In this document: positions 1 through 8,061 of the stretch, in pieces
How the letters are laid out: the number at the start of each line of letters is the position of its first letter
Numbering within the stretch: the first letter of the stretch is position 1
Assembly: GCF_021341665.1 (NCBI RefSeq)
Contig: NZ_JAJTTH010000007.1
Coordinates: 1-64,000, forward strand
Length of the DNA: 64,000 nucleotides
Reading direction: 5' to 3'
Source: Pseudomonas sp. Au-Pse12
GTDB taxonomy: Bacteria; Pseudomonadota; Gammaproteobacteria; Pseudomonadales; Pseudomonadaceae
Position numbers and translations under genes: made by a program
The notes under the pieces: model-generated
The model's input: only the letters and a program-made list of their open reading frames with translations
Told to the model about the DNA's origin: nothing
The model's database searches: none

Positions 1-75
1 GGGGTGTAGCCGCTGCCGCAGGCTGCGAACGGCTCCGCAGGAGACGCAGGGATCCCGAGGACGCCGAAGGTCTGC
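1..75. repeat. Partial Pseudomonas intergenic repeat at the window edge
   Basis: The first ~75 bases carry short GC-rich imperfect inverted segments (GCCGCTGCCGCAGGCTGCGA followed by a CGGCTCCGCAGG segment). This resembles the dispersed intergenic repeats that start GTAGCCGCTGCCG in fluorescent pseudomonads. It is cut by the window edge, so its length and partner arm cannot be judged. I see no gene between base 1 and the end of benR at 129. Confidence 0.5.
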
Positions 76-128
76 CGGGTGATCGCTAGGCACAGGTCGG
101 AACGGATGCCCATAGCGGGGCGAGCCGG

Positions 129-1085
129 TCAGTGCCGGCGCTTGAGGGTGTCGGAGGGCAGTTCGCCGTATTGCTGGCGGTAGCTCTGGGCGAAGCGGCC
201 CAGGTGCAGGAAGCCGAAGTCCAGGGCCAGTTCGGTGACGTTGCGCACCGGGCTGTGCGGGTCGCTGAGGCAGGCGTGCACCCGCTGCAGTTTCTTCTGG
301 CGGATGTAACTCTTCGGCGAGGTGCGGGCGTTGCGTTCGAACAGCGCATACAGCGAACGCAGGCTCATGCGCGCCTGCTGCGCCAGTTCTTCGCAGCCGA
401 TGTCGTGCTGGAGGTTGCGTTCGATGTAGTCGGCAATGCGTTCGAAGGTCGCCGCCGAGGCGCCCAGGGCTCCGCGCTGCACGTTGGTCTGCATCAGCCC
501 CAGCAGTTTGCCCACCAGGATGTGCGCGTAGTGCTCCTGGACCTTGGGCATGCTTTCCAGGGCTTCGGCTTCCTGGCACAGCAGGCTCAGCAAGGGGATG
601 AAACCTTCCAGCTCCTGCAGTTGGTAGCGCTGGCGCAGAAAGCGCACGCCCTGCCCCGGGTACTGCCAGCGCTGTTCCTGGCAGGCGGCTTCCAGCAGGT
701 GGGTGGGAATCTTGATGATGAATTTTTCGCAGTCGTCGGAATAGGTCAGGTCCACCGGGTCGTCGGGGTTGATCAGCAGCAGCTCCCCCGGGGCGAAGTA
801 GTGTTCCTGGCCCGGGCCGCGCCACAGGCAGTGGCCACGCAGCAGCACTTGCAGGTGGTAGATGCTTTCCAGCGCCGGCGAGGTGACGCGCACGCTGCCG
901 CCGTAGCTGATGCTGCACAGGTCCAGGCTGGCCAGGGCACGGTGCTGCAGGCTGGCCTGCGGGTGGCCGGCACGCGGCAGGCGGATGCAGTGGCTGCCCA
1001 CGTGCTGGTTGACGTAACCGGATACGGCATAGGGATCGGCTTGAACAAACACGCTACTGCGCTCACTCAACAGATGCATTTGCAT
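129..1085 (-). CDS. benR: AraC/XylS-family regulator BenR of benzoate catabolism
   Basis: The 318-residue product matches the XylS/BenR architecture over its whole length (XylS is about 321 residues). The N-terminal effector/dimerisation half has the XylS-like segments DPYAVSGYVNQHVGSH, LDLCSISYGGSVRV, CLWRGPGQEHYFAPGELLL and DDCEKFI. The C-terminal ~100 residues form a double helix-turn-helix ending in DFGFLHLGRFAQSYR and GELPSDTL. In this family the protein binds benzoate and activates benABCD and related promoters; no ben structural genes lie inside the window. It follows catA on the same strand but is separated by 136 bp holding a terminator, so it probably has its own promoter. A second Met two codons in is an alternative start. 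Confidence 0.9.
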   Translation of the reverse strand: MQMHLLSERSSVFVQADPYAVSGYVNQHVGSHCIRLPRAGHPQASLQHRALASLDLCSISYGGSVRVTSPALESIYHLQVLLRGHCLWRGPGQEHYFAPGELLLINPDDPVDLTYSDDCEKFIIKIPTHLLEAACQEQRWQYPGQGVRFLRQRYQLQELEGFIPLLSLLCQEAEALESMPKVQEHYAHILVGKLLGLMQTNVQRGALGASAATFERIADYIERNLQHDIGCEELAQQARMSLRSLYALFERNARTSPKSYIRQKKLQRVHACLSDPHSPVRNVTELALDFGFLHLGRFAQSYRQQYGELPSDTLKRRH

Positions 1086-1161
1086 GATCGGGTCACTCTG
1101 ATGGTTCTTATCAGGTCTGCGTTTCAGGCACGCAACGCAGTCTCGTCAGGCCAGGCATAAC

Positions 1162-1199
1162 GGCAAAAGCCACGGGCACCTGGGTCGGTGCTCCGTGGC
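1162..1199 (-). terminator. Rho-independent terminator after catA
   Basis: On the minus strand a hairpin with arms GCCACGG(A)GCACC and GGTGCCCGTGGC and a 6-base loop lies 22 bp past the catA stop and is followed by TTTT. It closes the catBCA transcription unit before benR. Confidence 0.75.
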
Positions 1200-1221
1200 C
1201 GGGTCAAGCAGGGTCGGCGCT

Positions 1222-2151
1222 TCAGTCTTCCAGGGCGCGGACCCGCTCGTGGCGCTGCTGTTCTTCCGGCTGGGCCGAAGACTGCAGGGTGAAGTCAAAC
1301 TCGATCTCGGCAAAGCGCCCGCTGACCCCCAGGGCCTTGGCCCGGGCCTGGTCTTCGCTGAAGGTGATCTGGGCAATCAGCTCGTCGCGAGTGGCGTAGG
1401 CGAAGTCATCGTGCAGGTACTGGTCGCCATCCAGGTTGATCTGGGTAGTCAGGTGACGATGGTCATCGGCCGAGATGAAGAAGTGGATGTGCGCCGGGCG
1501 CTGGCCATGGCGGCCCAGTTGGTCCAGCAGTTGCTGGGTCGGGCCGTCCGGCGGGCAGCCGTAGCCGGACGGCACGATGCTGCGAAAGCGATAGCGGCCC
1601 TCGGCGTCGGTGACGATGCGCCGGCGCAGGTTGAATTCCGACTGGCTGCCGTCGAAGTAGGAATAGGTGCCGCCGGTGTTGGCGTGCCAGACATCGACGA
1701 TGGCGCCGGCCAGGGGCTCGCCGGCGGTGTTGCGGACCTGGCCGCGCATGAACAGCACCACGCCCGGATCGAGACCGTCGTCCAGGCGCGCTTCACCCTG
1801 GCTCAGCGGCGCGCCGGCCACGTACAGCGGGCCTTCGATGGTGCGCGGGGTGCCGCCGGTCTTGCCCACCTGTTCGTCGGCGGCGTCCATCAGCAGATCC
1901 AGGTAATGCTCCAGGCCCAGGCCCGCGGCCAGCAGCCCGGCTTCCTGGCGAGCGCCCAGGACGTTGAGGTAGTTGACCGCTTTCCAGAACTCTTCCGGGG
2001 TCACCTGCAGGTCTTCGATGATGTTCACCGAGTCACGCAGGATGCGGTAGATGATGGCCTTCGCCCGGGGGTTGCCGCCTTCGGTGAACTGGCCGCTGGC
2101 TTCTTCAAGAAACTGCTGGGCACTGGCAGTGTGGGAAATTCTGACGTTCAT
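1222..2151 (-). CDS. catA: Catechol 1,2-dioxygenase
   Basis: Intradiol ring-cleavage dioxygenase that converts catechol plus O2 to cis,cis-muconate in the cytosol, using non-haem Fe(III). The 309-residue length is typical. The N-terminal helical linker/dimerisation domain covers about residues 1-100, followed by the beta-sandwich catalytic domain. The four iron ligands are visible: Tyr163 (GGTYSYFD), Tyr197 (PSGYGCPP), and His221 and His223 (RPAHIHFF). The conserved GPTQQLLDQLGRHG stretch precedes the histidines. It is the third gene of a catB-catC-catA unit and is followed by a terminator. The 51-bp gap to catC is AT-rich and contains the ribosome binding site region. Confidence 0.97.
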   Translation of the reverse strand: MNVRISHTASAQQFLEEASGQFTEGGNPRAKAIIYRILRDSVNIIEDLQVTPEEFWKAVNYLNVLGARQEAGLLAAGLGLEHYLDLLMDAADEQVGKTGGTPRTIEGPLYVAGAPLSQGEARLDDGLDPGVVLFMRGQVRNTAGEPLAGAIVDVWHANTGGTYSYFDGSQSEFNLRRRIVTDAEGRYRFRSIVPSGYGCPPDGPTQQLLDQLGRHGQRPAHIHFFISADDHRHLTTQINLDGDQYLHDDFAYATRDELIAQITFSEDQARAKALGVSGRFAEIEFDFTLQSSAQPEEQQRHERVRALED

Positions 2152-2202
2152 GATTAATCCTCATCTTGTATTTATTAGAGTGGTGAACGGGCTGGAGCTA
2201 AC

Positions 2203-2493
2203 TCAGCGGTCATCCTCATGAATGGACGAAGGATGCCTGCACATGGCGTCAACTTCGATGGCCATGTACGGGTACAGCGGTAATTGCATCAGGGTGTCGT
2301 GCAGTTCCTGCACGCTGTCGACGTCAAACACGCTGTAGTTGGCGTACAGCCCGGCAATGCGCCACAGGTGGCGCCACTTGCCTTCGGCCTGCAGGCGCTG
2401 GGCCAGGGCCTTTTCATCGGCCTTCAGTTGCGCGGCGCGCTCGGGGTTCATGTCGACCGGCAGGTTCACGGTCATTTTCACGTGGAATAGCAT
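2203..2493 (-). CDS. catC: Muconolactone delta-isomerase
   Basis: A 96-residue protein of the muconolactone isomerase family, which forms a decamer of ferredoxin-like subunits and isomerises (+)-muconolactone to beta-ketoadipate enol-lactone. Family features seen are the MLFHVKMTVNLP start, the ADEKALAQRLQ helix, the WRHLWRIAGLYANYSVFDV core and LPLYPYMAIEVDAMCRHPSS near the end. It lies 10 bp after catB on the same strand, as in the CatR-controlled catBC operons of other pseudomonads. Confidence 0.97.
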   Translation of the reverse strand: MLFHVKMTVNLPVDMNPERAAQLKADEKALAQRLQAEGKWRHLWRIAGLYANYSVFDVDSVQELHDTLMQLPLYPYMAIEVDAMCRHPSSIHEDDR

Positions 2494-2503
2494 GCAGCCC
2501 TCC

Positions 2504-3658
2504 TCAGGTGTGATGCAGCACGGGGGTGGTTTTGTCGCGACGGAAGAACGCCAGGCGCTCTTCGTCCAGGCTCAGGCCGAGGCCCGGCGCCCGTGAGACA
2601 TGCAGGTGGAAATCCCGGTACACCGGCGCCTCGGCGAGGATGTCCTCGGTCAGCAGCAGCGGGCCGAACAGCTCGGTGTCCCAGCTCAGTTTGTTCAGGG
2701 TCAGGAAGGCGTGGGCCGAGGCCAGGGTGCCGATGCCGCCTTCGAGCATGGTGCCGCCGTACAGGCCGATGCCCGCCGCTTCGGCGATTGCCGCAGTGCG
2801 CAAGGTGGCGCGGGGCCCGCCGTTCTTGGCGATCTTCAGGGCGAACACCGAGGCCGCGCCTTCCCGGGCCAGGTTGAAGGCGTCTTCCACGCATTCGATG
2901 GATTCGTCGGCCATGATCGGCGCCGGGCTGCTGGCATTCAGGCGCACCATGCCGGCGCGGTTGTTGCGCGAAATCGGTTGTTCGATCAGGTCGATGCCAT
3001 TGCCGCCGAGGATGCGGCAGGCGCGCAGGGCCACGGCTTCGTCCCAGGCCTGGTTGACGTCGACGCGCACGCTGGCGCGGTCGCCCAGGGCCTTCTTGAT
3101 GGCGATCACGTGGGCCAGGTCGCGGTCCACTTCACCGGCACCGATCTTCAGTTTAAAGATCCGGTGGCGGCGCAGGTCGAGCATTTTCTCGGCTTCGGCG
3201 ATGTCCTTGGCGGTGTCGCCGCTGGCCAGGGTCCAGGCCACGGGCAGCGCATCGCGCACGCGGCCGCCCAGCAGCTCGCTGACCGGCAGCCCAAGGCGCT
3301 TGCCCTGGGCGTCGAGCAAGGCGCTTTCGATCCCGGACTTGGCGAAGGTGTTGCCGCGGATGCTCTGCTCCAGGCGCAGCATGGCGGCGTTGATGTTGCT
3401 GGCGTCCTGACCGATCAGTAGCGGGGTGAAGAAGCGGTCGATGTTGGTCTTGATGCTGTCCGGGCTTTCGTTGCCATAGGCCAGGCCGCCGATGGTGGTG
3501 GATTCGCCCAGGCCTTCGATGCCGTCGGCGCAGCGCAGGCGGATCAGCACCAGGGTCTGGTTCTGCATGGTGTGCATGGCCAGCTTGTGGGGGCGAATGG
3601 TCGGCAGATCGACGATGATCGTTTCGATCGATTCAATGGCAGAAGCGTGCATGTCCAT
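2504..3658 (-). CDS. catB: Muconate cycloisomerase (cis,cis-muconate lactonising enzyme)
   Basis: Enolase-superfamily, Mn-dependent enzyme that cyclises cis,cis-muconate to (+)-muconolactone. The IVDLPTIRPHKLAMHTMQ N-terminal segment, the FKLKIGAG strand with the catalytic lysine, RVDVNQAWDE, LIEQPISR and MADES metal-ligand segments, and FALKIAKNGGP are all present. I start it at 3658 (about 384 residues; ATG at 3652 is an alternative). The longest open frame starts at 3757, but that would add 33 residues absent from CatB proteins and would place the start beyond the CatR operator and the promoter. First gene of catBCA, divergent from catR. Confidence 0.95.
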   Translation of the reverse strand: MDMHASAIESIETIIVDLPTIRPHKLAMHTMQNQTLVLIRLRCADGIEGLGESTTIGGLAYGNESPDSIKTNIDRFFTPLLIGQDASNINAAMLRLEQSIRGNTFAKSGIESALLDAQGKRLGLPVSELLGGRVRDALPVAWTLASGDTAKDIAEAEKMLDLRRHRIFKLKIGAGEVDRDLAHVIAIKKALGDRASVRVDVNQAWDEAVALRACRILGGNGIDLIEQPISRNNRAGMVRLNASSPAPIMADESIECVEDAFNLAREGAASVFALKIAKNGGPRATLRTAAIAEAAGIGLYGGTMLEGGIGTLASAHAFLTLNKLSWDTELFGPLLLTEDILAEAPVYRDFHLHVSRAPGLGLSLDEERLAFFRRDKTTPVLHHT

Positions 3659-3716
3659 ACCCGTCAGGTTCTTGAAGTTCTGCGCTCGATTCTGTCCCGG
3701 CTTTTTCCGGGGTTCC

Positions 3717-3722
3717 AATATA
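3717..3722 (-). promoter_or_regulatory. Candidate -10 box of the catBCA promoter
   Basis: On the minus strand TATATT lies about 60 bp upstream of the chosen catB start. The sequence 16-17 bases further upstream has no good -35 hexamer and runs into the CatR operator. This fits an activator-dependent promoter but is only inferred. Confidence 0.45.
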
Positions 3723-3738
3723 GAATTGGTCTGGCTTG

Positions 3739-3753
3739 ATACCTTTAAGGTAT
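3739..3753. promoter_or_regulatory. CatR operator, ATAC-N7-GTAT dyad
   Basis: The perfect palindrome ATACCTTTAAGGTAT lies in the catB-catR intergenic region, 25 bp before the catR start. It matches the ATAC-N7-GTAT recognition site described for CatR/ClcR-type LysR activators and contains the T-N11-A LysR core. CatR bound here would repress its own gene and, with cis,cis-muconate, activate catBCA. Confidence 0.85.
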
Positions 3754-3777
3754 GCACATCACCACTGGGGAGCTGTC

Positions 3778-4686
3778 ATGGAACTGCGTCATCTGCGCTA
3801 TTTCCAGGTGCTGGGGGAAACCCTCAATTTCACCCGTGCCGCCGAGCGCCTGCACATCGCCCAGCCGCCCTTGAGCCGGCAGATCCAGCAACTGGAAGAC
3901 GAGTTGGGGGTGCTGTTGCTGGAGCGTGGCCGGCCGCTGCGCCTGACCGCCGCCGGGCGGTTTTTCTATGAGCACTCCAACCGGGTGCTGGAGCAGTTGG
4001 GCAAGGTCTGCGACAACACCCGGCGCATCGGCCTGGGGCACAAGACCTGGCTGGGCATCGGCTTTGCCCCTTCGACCCTGTACGGCGTGCTGCCGCAACT
4101 GATCCGCCGCCTGCGCAGCAACGAAACCCTGGAGCTGGAACTGGGGCTGTCGGAAATGACCACCCTGCAACAGGTGGAAGCCTTGAAGGCCGGGCGCATC
4201 GATATCGGCTTCGGGCGGATTCACATCGACGACCCGGCCATCGTGCAAAGGGTGCTGACCGAGGACCGGCTGGTGGTCGCCCTGCCCGCCGGCCACCCCT
4301 TGCTGGGGCAGGCACTGACGCTTGAGCAACTGGCCAACGAGCCCTTCGTGCTCTATCCGGCCAACCCGCGCCCGAGCTACGCCGACCACGTGATCGCACT
4401 GTTCAACGCCCGCGGCCTGAACCTGAAGATCGCCCAGTGGACCAACGAATTGCAGACCGCCATCGGCCTGGTGGGCGCCGGCATCGGCGTCACCCTGGTG
4501 CCGGCCTCGGTGCAGGTGCTGCACCGCGACGACATCGGTTTTTGCCCCTTGCTGGAAACCGCGGCCACCTCGCCGATCATCCTCAGCCGCCGGGTCGGCG
4601 AGCCGTCACCGGGCCTTACCCACTGCCTGCACCTGATCGCCCAGCTACGGGCCGAAATCGGTCGCGAAGAACCTTCCATCAACTGA
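3778..4686 (+). CDS. catR: LysR-family activator CatR
   Basis: A 302-residue LysR-type regulator. The N-terminal winged helix is MELRHLRYFQVLGETLNFTRAAERLHIAQPPLSRQI in pieces across residues 1-60, followed by a periplasmic-binding-protein-like effector domain. ATG at 3778 follows GGGGAG at ideal spacing; an upstream in-frame start at 3736 would overlap the operator and is rejected. Divergence from catB, with a shared operator between, identifies it as CatR, which in this family senses cis,cis-muconate. BenM/CatM-type relatives have the same layout, but the pairing with catB here favours CatR. Confidence 0.93.
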   Translation: MELRHLRYFQVLGETLNFTRAAERLHIAQPPLSRQIQQLEDELGVLLLERGRPLRLTAAGRFFYEHSNRVLEQLGKVCDNTRRIGLGHKTWLGIGFAPSTLYGVLPQLIRRLRSNETLELELGLSEMTTLQQVEALKAGRIDIGFGRIHIDDPAIVQRVLTEDRLVVALPAGHPLLGQALTLEQLANEPFVLYPANPRPSYADHVIALFNARGLNLKIAQWTNELQTAIGLVGAGIGVTLVPASVQVLHRDDIGFCPLLETAATSPIILSRRVGEPSPGLTHCLHLIAQLRAEIGREEPSIN

Positions 4687-4757
4687 AAGCCAAACGGCCG
4701 AGGCGTTAGGCCTTACAATATGCCGTTCAATACAGGGCGTAGTCTTTGGGGCAGTGC

Positions 4758-5213
4758 ATGGAAGTATCGAGAGCCGGGCTGATCATCCGGCGCATTCTGG
4801 CTTACCTGGCCGACAGCATGCTGATACTGCTGCTGTGGTTTGTCCTGTGCCGATTGGCCGAGAAGCTCCAATACCCGGAGCTGATGCTATTTTCCAGCTG
4901 GAGCCTGTTGGTGACCTGGTGCCTGTATTTTCCCCTCGGCGAATACCTGTTGCGTGGCTACACCGTCGGCAAAGCCCTGTGCGGCCTGCAAGTGATCAAT
5001 GGCATCGGCCAGCCACCCTCGCTGTTGCAGGTGCTGATCCGCTCGGCCACCCGCCCCTTTGAAGCCGCCATCAGCCCGGTGACCCTGCTGATCTGCTGCG
5101 AATCGAGCCGCGGCCAGCGCATCGGCGACCGGCTGGCGCGCACCTATGTCATCCCGCACAAGGACCTGGCGCGGCTACGTGGCTTGATGGCCGCTCAGCC
5201 AGACCTGCCTTGA
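4758..5213 (+). CDS. RDD-family inner-membrane protein
   Basis: A 151-residue protein with the RDD signature: RAGLIIRRILAYLADSML with the conserved Arg and Asp in the first membrane segment, a second hydrophobic segment around residues 45-70, the GYTVGKALCGLQVI motif and a closing QRIGDRLARTYVI. RDD proteins are membrane proteins of mostly unknown role; some act as Na+/H+ antiporters or sit next to transport genes. ATG at 4758 has GGGG 5-8 bases upstream; the in-frame TTG at 4746 is less likely. It stands alone, 71 bp after catR, and nothing nearby suggests a partner. Confidence 0.8.
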   Translation: MEVSRAGLIIRRILAYLADSMLILLLWFVLCRLAEKLQYPELMLFSSWSLLVTWCLYFPLGEYLLRGYTVGKALCGLQVINGIGQPPSLLQVLIRSATRPFEAAISPVTLLICCESSRGQRIGDRLARTYVIPHKDLARLRGLMAAQPDLP

Positions 5214-5273
5214 GCCTCTACCAGTCATCCATTCAATCTCGCGCCTTGGCATGGCGCTTTTCCGGGAGCCTTC

Positions 5274-5603
5274 ATGGCCATCGATCAACACCCGCATGAA
5301 CAGGCCCTGGGCACGTTCCTCGAACAGCGCCCCGAGCTGCGTGAACAGCTGGACCACCTCAACCCTCTGGAAGCCCGGGCCCGGGGCGAAACCCCGGCGC
5401 AGTACCGCGCCGAGCGCCTGCATGAAGCCTTCGAGGCCGAAGCCGAGCGCCTGGGGCTGTTCGCCTGGGAGTTGAGCCTGCAACTGACTGCCGCCAGCCC
5501 GGAGGACTTCCACGCCCAGCGCCTTGAGGTGCACAAGGAGGTGGCGGAAATGGCTGGCATGCCGTGGGATGACTATTGCGCCCTGCATCATCTCGCCCCC
5601 TAG
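5274..5603 (+). CDS. Small conserved hypothetical protein (possibly DUF6388)
   Basis: A 109-residue acidic, helix-rich soluble protein with no signal peptide or membrane segment. Visible features are the LNPLEARARGETPAQYRAERL stretch in two parts, a run of Glu/Ala-rich helix (EAFEAEAERLGLFAWEL), and a C-terminal MPWDDYC. I recall similar short Pseudomonas proteins grouped as DUF6388, but cannot confirm. The start is supported by CGGGAG 5-10 bases before ATG. Coding bias matches the neighbours. Function unknown. Confidence 0.65.
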   Translation: MAIDQHPHEQALGTFLEQRPELREQLDHLNPLEARARGETPAQYRAERLHEAFEAEAERLGLFAWELSLQLTAASPEDFHAQRLEVHKEVAEMAGMPWDDYCALHHLAP

Positions 5604-5651
5604 CCTTGACTCGCACGCGTCCCCCGCAGTCCCTGTTCAGGAGAACCGACG

Positions 5652-6356
5652 ATGTTGCCTTCGACTTCCACGCAATCGGCCAGCGCCGCCCTGCAGCACA
5701 CGCAGAAATGGCGCGGGCGGGTCGGCCTCGGGCTGGTGGCCTGCCTGTCCGTACTGGCCGGGATGACCGACGCCATCGGCTTCATGGCCACCGGCGATTT
5801 CGTGTCTTTCATGAGCGGCAACACCACGCGCATGGCGGTGGCCATCAGCGATGGCGAGCTGGGCCTGGTGCTGCGCCTGCTGCTTCTGGTGGCGACATTT
5901 GTCGTCGGTAACGCCCTGGGCGTGGTGGTCAGCCGCCTAGCCGGGCACCGTGCCCTGCCCTTGCTGCTGAGCATTGGCGCGTTGCTCTGCGCCTCCGCCG
6001 CCTGGCCCTTCGAGCAGCAATTGCCGGCCCTGGTGGCGGCGATCATCGCCATGGGCATGCTCAACGCCGCGGTGGAAGAAGTGAACGGCCTGCCCATCGG
6101 CCTGACCTACGTCACCGGGGCCCTGTCGCGCTTTGGCCGCGGGCTGGGGCGCTGGGTGCTCGGCGAACGGCGCAACGGCTGGCGGGTGCAACTGGTGCCG
6201 TGGAGCGGGATGTTCGCCGGAGCGGTGCTGGGGGCCCTGCTGGAACAGCACCTGGGGCTCAAGGCGCTGTATGTCAGCGGGTTGTTTGCCGCCTTGCTGG
6301 GCATCGCGTCATTGAAGATTCCGCGCCGCTGGCAACTGGGCTACAAGACCCGCTGA
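5652..6356 (+). CDS. YoaK/DUF1275-family membrane protein
   Basis: A 234-residue protein with about six hydrophobic segments and the family hallmarks: LAGMTDAIGFMATGDFVSFMSGNTT in the first third (the MTDA and F-x-S-x-MSGNTT motifs), NALGVVVSR, and GLPIGLTYVTGALSRFG in the second half. Transport is suspected for this family but no substrate is known. It starts 48 bp after the small gene at 5274 with a good AGGAG, so the two could be cotranscribed. The following SDR gene converges from the other strand with only 12 bp between stops. Confidence 0.82.
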   Translation: MLPSTSTQSASAALQHTQKWRGRVGLGLVACLSVLAGMTDAIGFMATGDFVSFMSGNTTRMAVAISDGELGLVLRLLLLVATFVVGNALGVVVSRLAGHRALPLLLSIGALLCASAAWPFEQQLPALVAAIIAMGMLNAAVEEVNGLPIGLTYVTGALSRFGRGLGRWVLGERRNGWRVQLVPWSGMFAGAVLGALLEQHLGLKALYVSGLFAALLGIASLKIPRRWQLGYKTR

Positions 6357-6368
6357 CTTGCGCCGCCA

Positions 6369-7118
6369 TCAGTCGAACAGACCGCCGCTGTCGGTATCGA
6401 TGACGATCGACGACAGGCTGATGTGCCGCGGCCGGGTCAGGGCGAAGACCAGCGCTTCCACCACATCGCGGTTGGTGCCCTGCTCGCCCTTCTGCCGTGC
6501 CGGGACCTGCTGCCAGGCCTCGTCCAGCGGCGAGATGTCTTCCAGGTACGGCGGATGCACGCAGAGCGAACGCACCGGCGTGCCCTTGAGCATTTGCCGC
6601 AGGCCGTCGGCCAGGGCCAGTTGCCCGTGCTTGGCCGCATAGAACGGCAGCGACACGCTGTGCAGCGGTGCATTGGGCAAACCGCTGATGGAGCCGATGG
6701 TGACGATGTCCGGGCGCTTGGAAGTCTTGAGCATCGGCAGCAGGCCCTGGGTCAGCAGGAAAGTGCCAGTCAGGGCCGCATCGATCACGCCTGTGACCTC
6801 GGCGGCGCTGTGGGGCTGTTCACTGGCTTCCAGCCACATGGCGCCGTTGTTGATCAGGATATCCACCTGGGGATGGCGCACGTGGATTTCCGCCAGAGCG
6901 GCCTTGACGCTGTCGCTGTTGGCCAGGTCCACCACTACGTGATCAGCGGGGCTGCCGGTGCGCGCCTCGATGGCGGCGCTGACTCGAACCAGGGCCTCGG
7001 GGTTGCGCCCACAGAGAATCAACTTGCAACCCAGGTCCGCCAGGCTGATGGCCAGCGCTGCGCCCAATCCCCTTCCCGCCCCCGTGACCACTACGACCGC
7101 CGAATTCAGATCCATCAT
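6369..7118 (-). CDS. Short-chain dehydrogenase/reductase
   Basis: A 249-residue classical SDR with a Rossmann fold: cofactor motif TGAGRGLG near residue 12, the structural INNGA motif near 90, Ser in SISGLP near 144, and the catalytic Tyr-Lys in YAAKH near 160. An Arg (CGRNP) after strand 2 suggests NADP(H) preference. Substrate cannot be told from sequence or neighbours. AAGGAG lies 6 bases before ATG 7118; ATG three bases later is an alternative. It is transcribed away from the tus genes, sharing a 186-bp intergenic region with them. Confidence 0.85.
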   Translation of the reverse strand: MMDLNSAVVVVTGAGRGLGAALAISLADLGCKLILCGRNPEALVRVSAAIEARTGSPADHVVVDLANSDSVKAALAEIHVRHPQVDILINNGAMWLEASEQPHSAAEVTGVIDAALTGTFLLTQGLLPMLKTSKRPDIVTIGSISGLPNAPLHSVSLPFYAAKHGQLALADGLRQMLKGTPVRSLCVHPPYLEDISPLDEAWQQVPARQKGEQGTNRDVVEALVFALTRPRHISLSSIVIDTDSGGLFD

Positions 7119-7304
7119 CCCTTGCTCCTTGTCCCAGGTTGATTGAAGGCGCGAGTCTATCCCTCGTCCCAGGGTTTGGGGCCAGGCAAAGCTTTACCCG
7201 ATATGTCCTGGGCTTGCCGAGCCAGAGCCTTCGGGGCGAAAGGGGTTTAGCCGATCCACGGAGAAAGCTTTATCATGGCCGCAGTTTTATCCATCGAGTC
7301 CGTC

Positions 7305-7697
7305 ATGAAGTTCGCCATCGCCCTGTTCTCTGCCGCTCACGCGCCTTCCTCGCGCCGCGCCCTGCTGTTCGCCCAGGCGGCGCTGGCGGGCGGGCACGAG
7401 ATTGTCCGGCTGTTTTTCTATCAGGACGGCGTGTACAACGCTGCCAACAGCGTCGTCACGCCCCAGGACGAACAGGACCTGCCCCGGGAATGGCGCGAAT
7501 TTGTCGGCCAGCATCAGCTCGATGGCGTGGTGTGCATCGCTGCGGCCCTGCGCCGGGGCATGCTGAACGCCGACGAAGCCCAGCGCTATCAGCGCGCGGC
7601 GGTGAACGTCGAGGCGCCCTGGGAACTGTCGGGGCTCGGCCAGTTGCATGACGCGGTGCAGGCCGCCGACCGCCTGATCTGTTTTGGAGGGGCGTGA
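7305..7697 (+). CDS. tusD: tRNA 2-thiolation sulfur relay protein TusD
   Basis: A 130-residue DsrE-fold protein. With TusB and TusC it forms a heterohexamer that receives persulfide sulfur from TusA and passes it to TusE, then MnmA. MKFAIALFSAAHAPSSRRA at the start and the cysteine in DGVVCIAAALRRG (the sulfur-carrying Cys of TusD) are seen. The start is at the MKFAI ATG 7305; the longer in-frame ATG at 7275 adds ten residues not found in the family. First gene of the tight tusDCBE-ybiB operon (1-bp gap to tusC). Confidence 0.93.
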   Translation: MKFAIALFSAAHAPSSRRALLFAQAALAGGHEIVRLFFYQDGVYNAANSVVTPQDEQDLPREWREFVGQHQLDGVVCIAAALRRGMLNADEAQRYQRAAVNVEAPWELSGLGQLHDAVQAADRLICFGGA

Positions 7698-7698
7698 A

Positions 7699-8061
7699 AT
7701 GGCCAAATCCCTGTTGCTGATCAGCCGTCAGGCGCCGTGGTCCGGCCCCGGGGCCCGGGAGGCCCTGGACATCGTCCTGGCCGGCGGCGCCTTCGACCTG
7801 CCCATCGGCCTGCTGTTTCTCGACGATGGCGTGCTGCAACTGGCGCGCGGGCAACAGGCTTCGCTGCTGCGCCAGAAAGACCTGAGCGCCAACCTGCAGG
7901 CACTGTCGCTGTTCGGCGTCGACGAGCTGTTCGCCTGCAGCGCCAGCGTCAAGGCCCGCGGCCTCGACCCGGCGGCCCTGGGCCTTGACGCGGTACAGCT
8001 GCTGGACGCCCCGGAGCTGGCCGGGATCATCGACCGTTTTGACCAGGTGATTACCCTCTGA
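7699..8061 (+). CDS. tusC: tRNA 2-thiolation sulfur relay protein TusC
   Basis: A 120-residue DsrE/DsrF-like protein and structural subunit of the TusBCD complex. MAKSLLLISRQAPW and the GGAFDLPIGLLFLDDGVLQL segment fit the DsrF-like fold. GGAGG lies 10 bases before ATG 7699, which supports this start over the in-frame ATG 15 bases upstream. It overlaps tusB by one base (TGATG), indicating translational coupling in the operon. Confidence 0.92.
   Translation: MAKSLLLISRQAPWSGPGAREALDIVLAGGAFDLPIGLLFLDDGVLQLARGQQASLLRQKDLSANLQALSLFGVDELFACSASVKARGLDPAALGLDAVQLLDAPELAGIIDRFDQVITL

Noticed and set aside
3659..3757. N-terminal extension of catB
   Set aside because: It covers the CatR operator and promoter, and CatB relatives start near the chosen Met.
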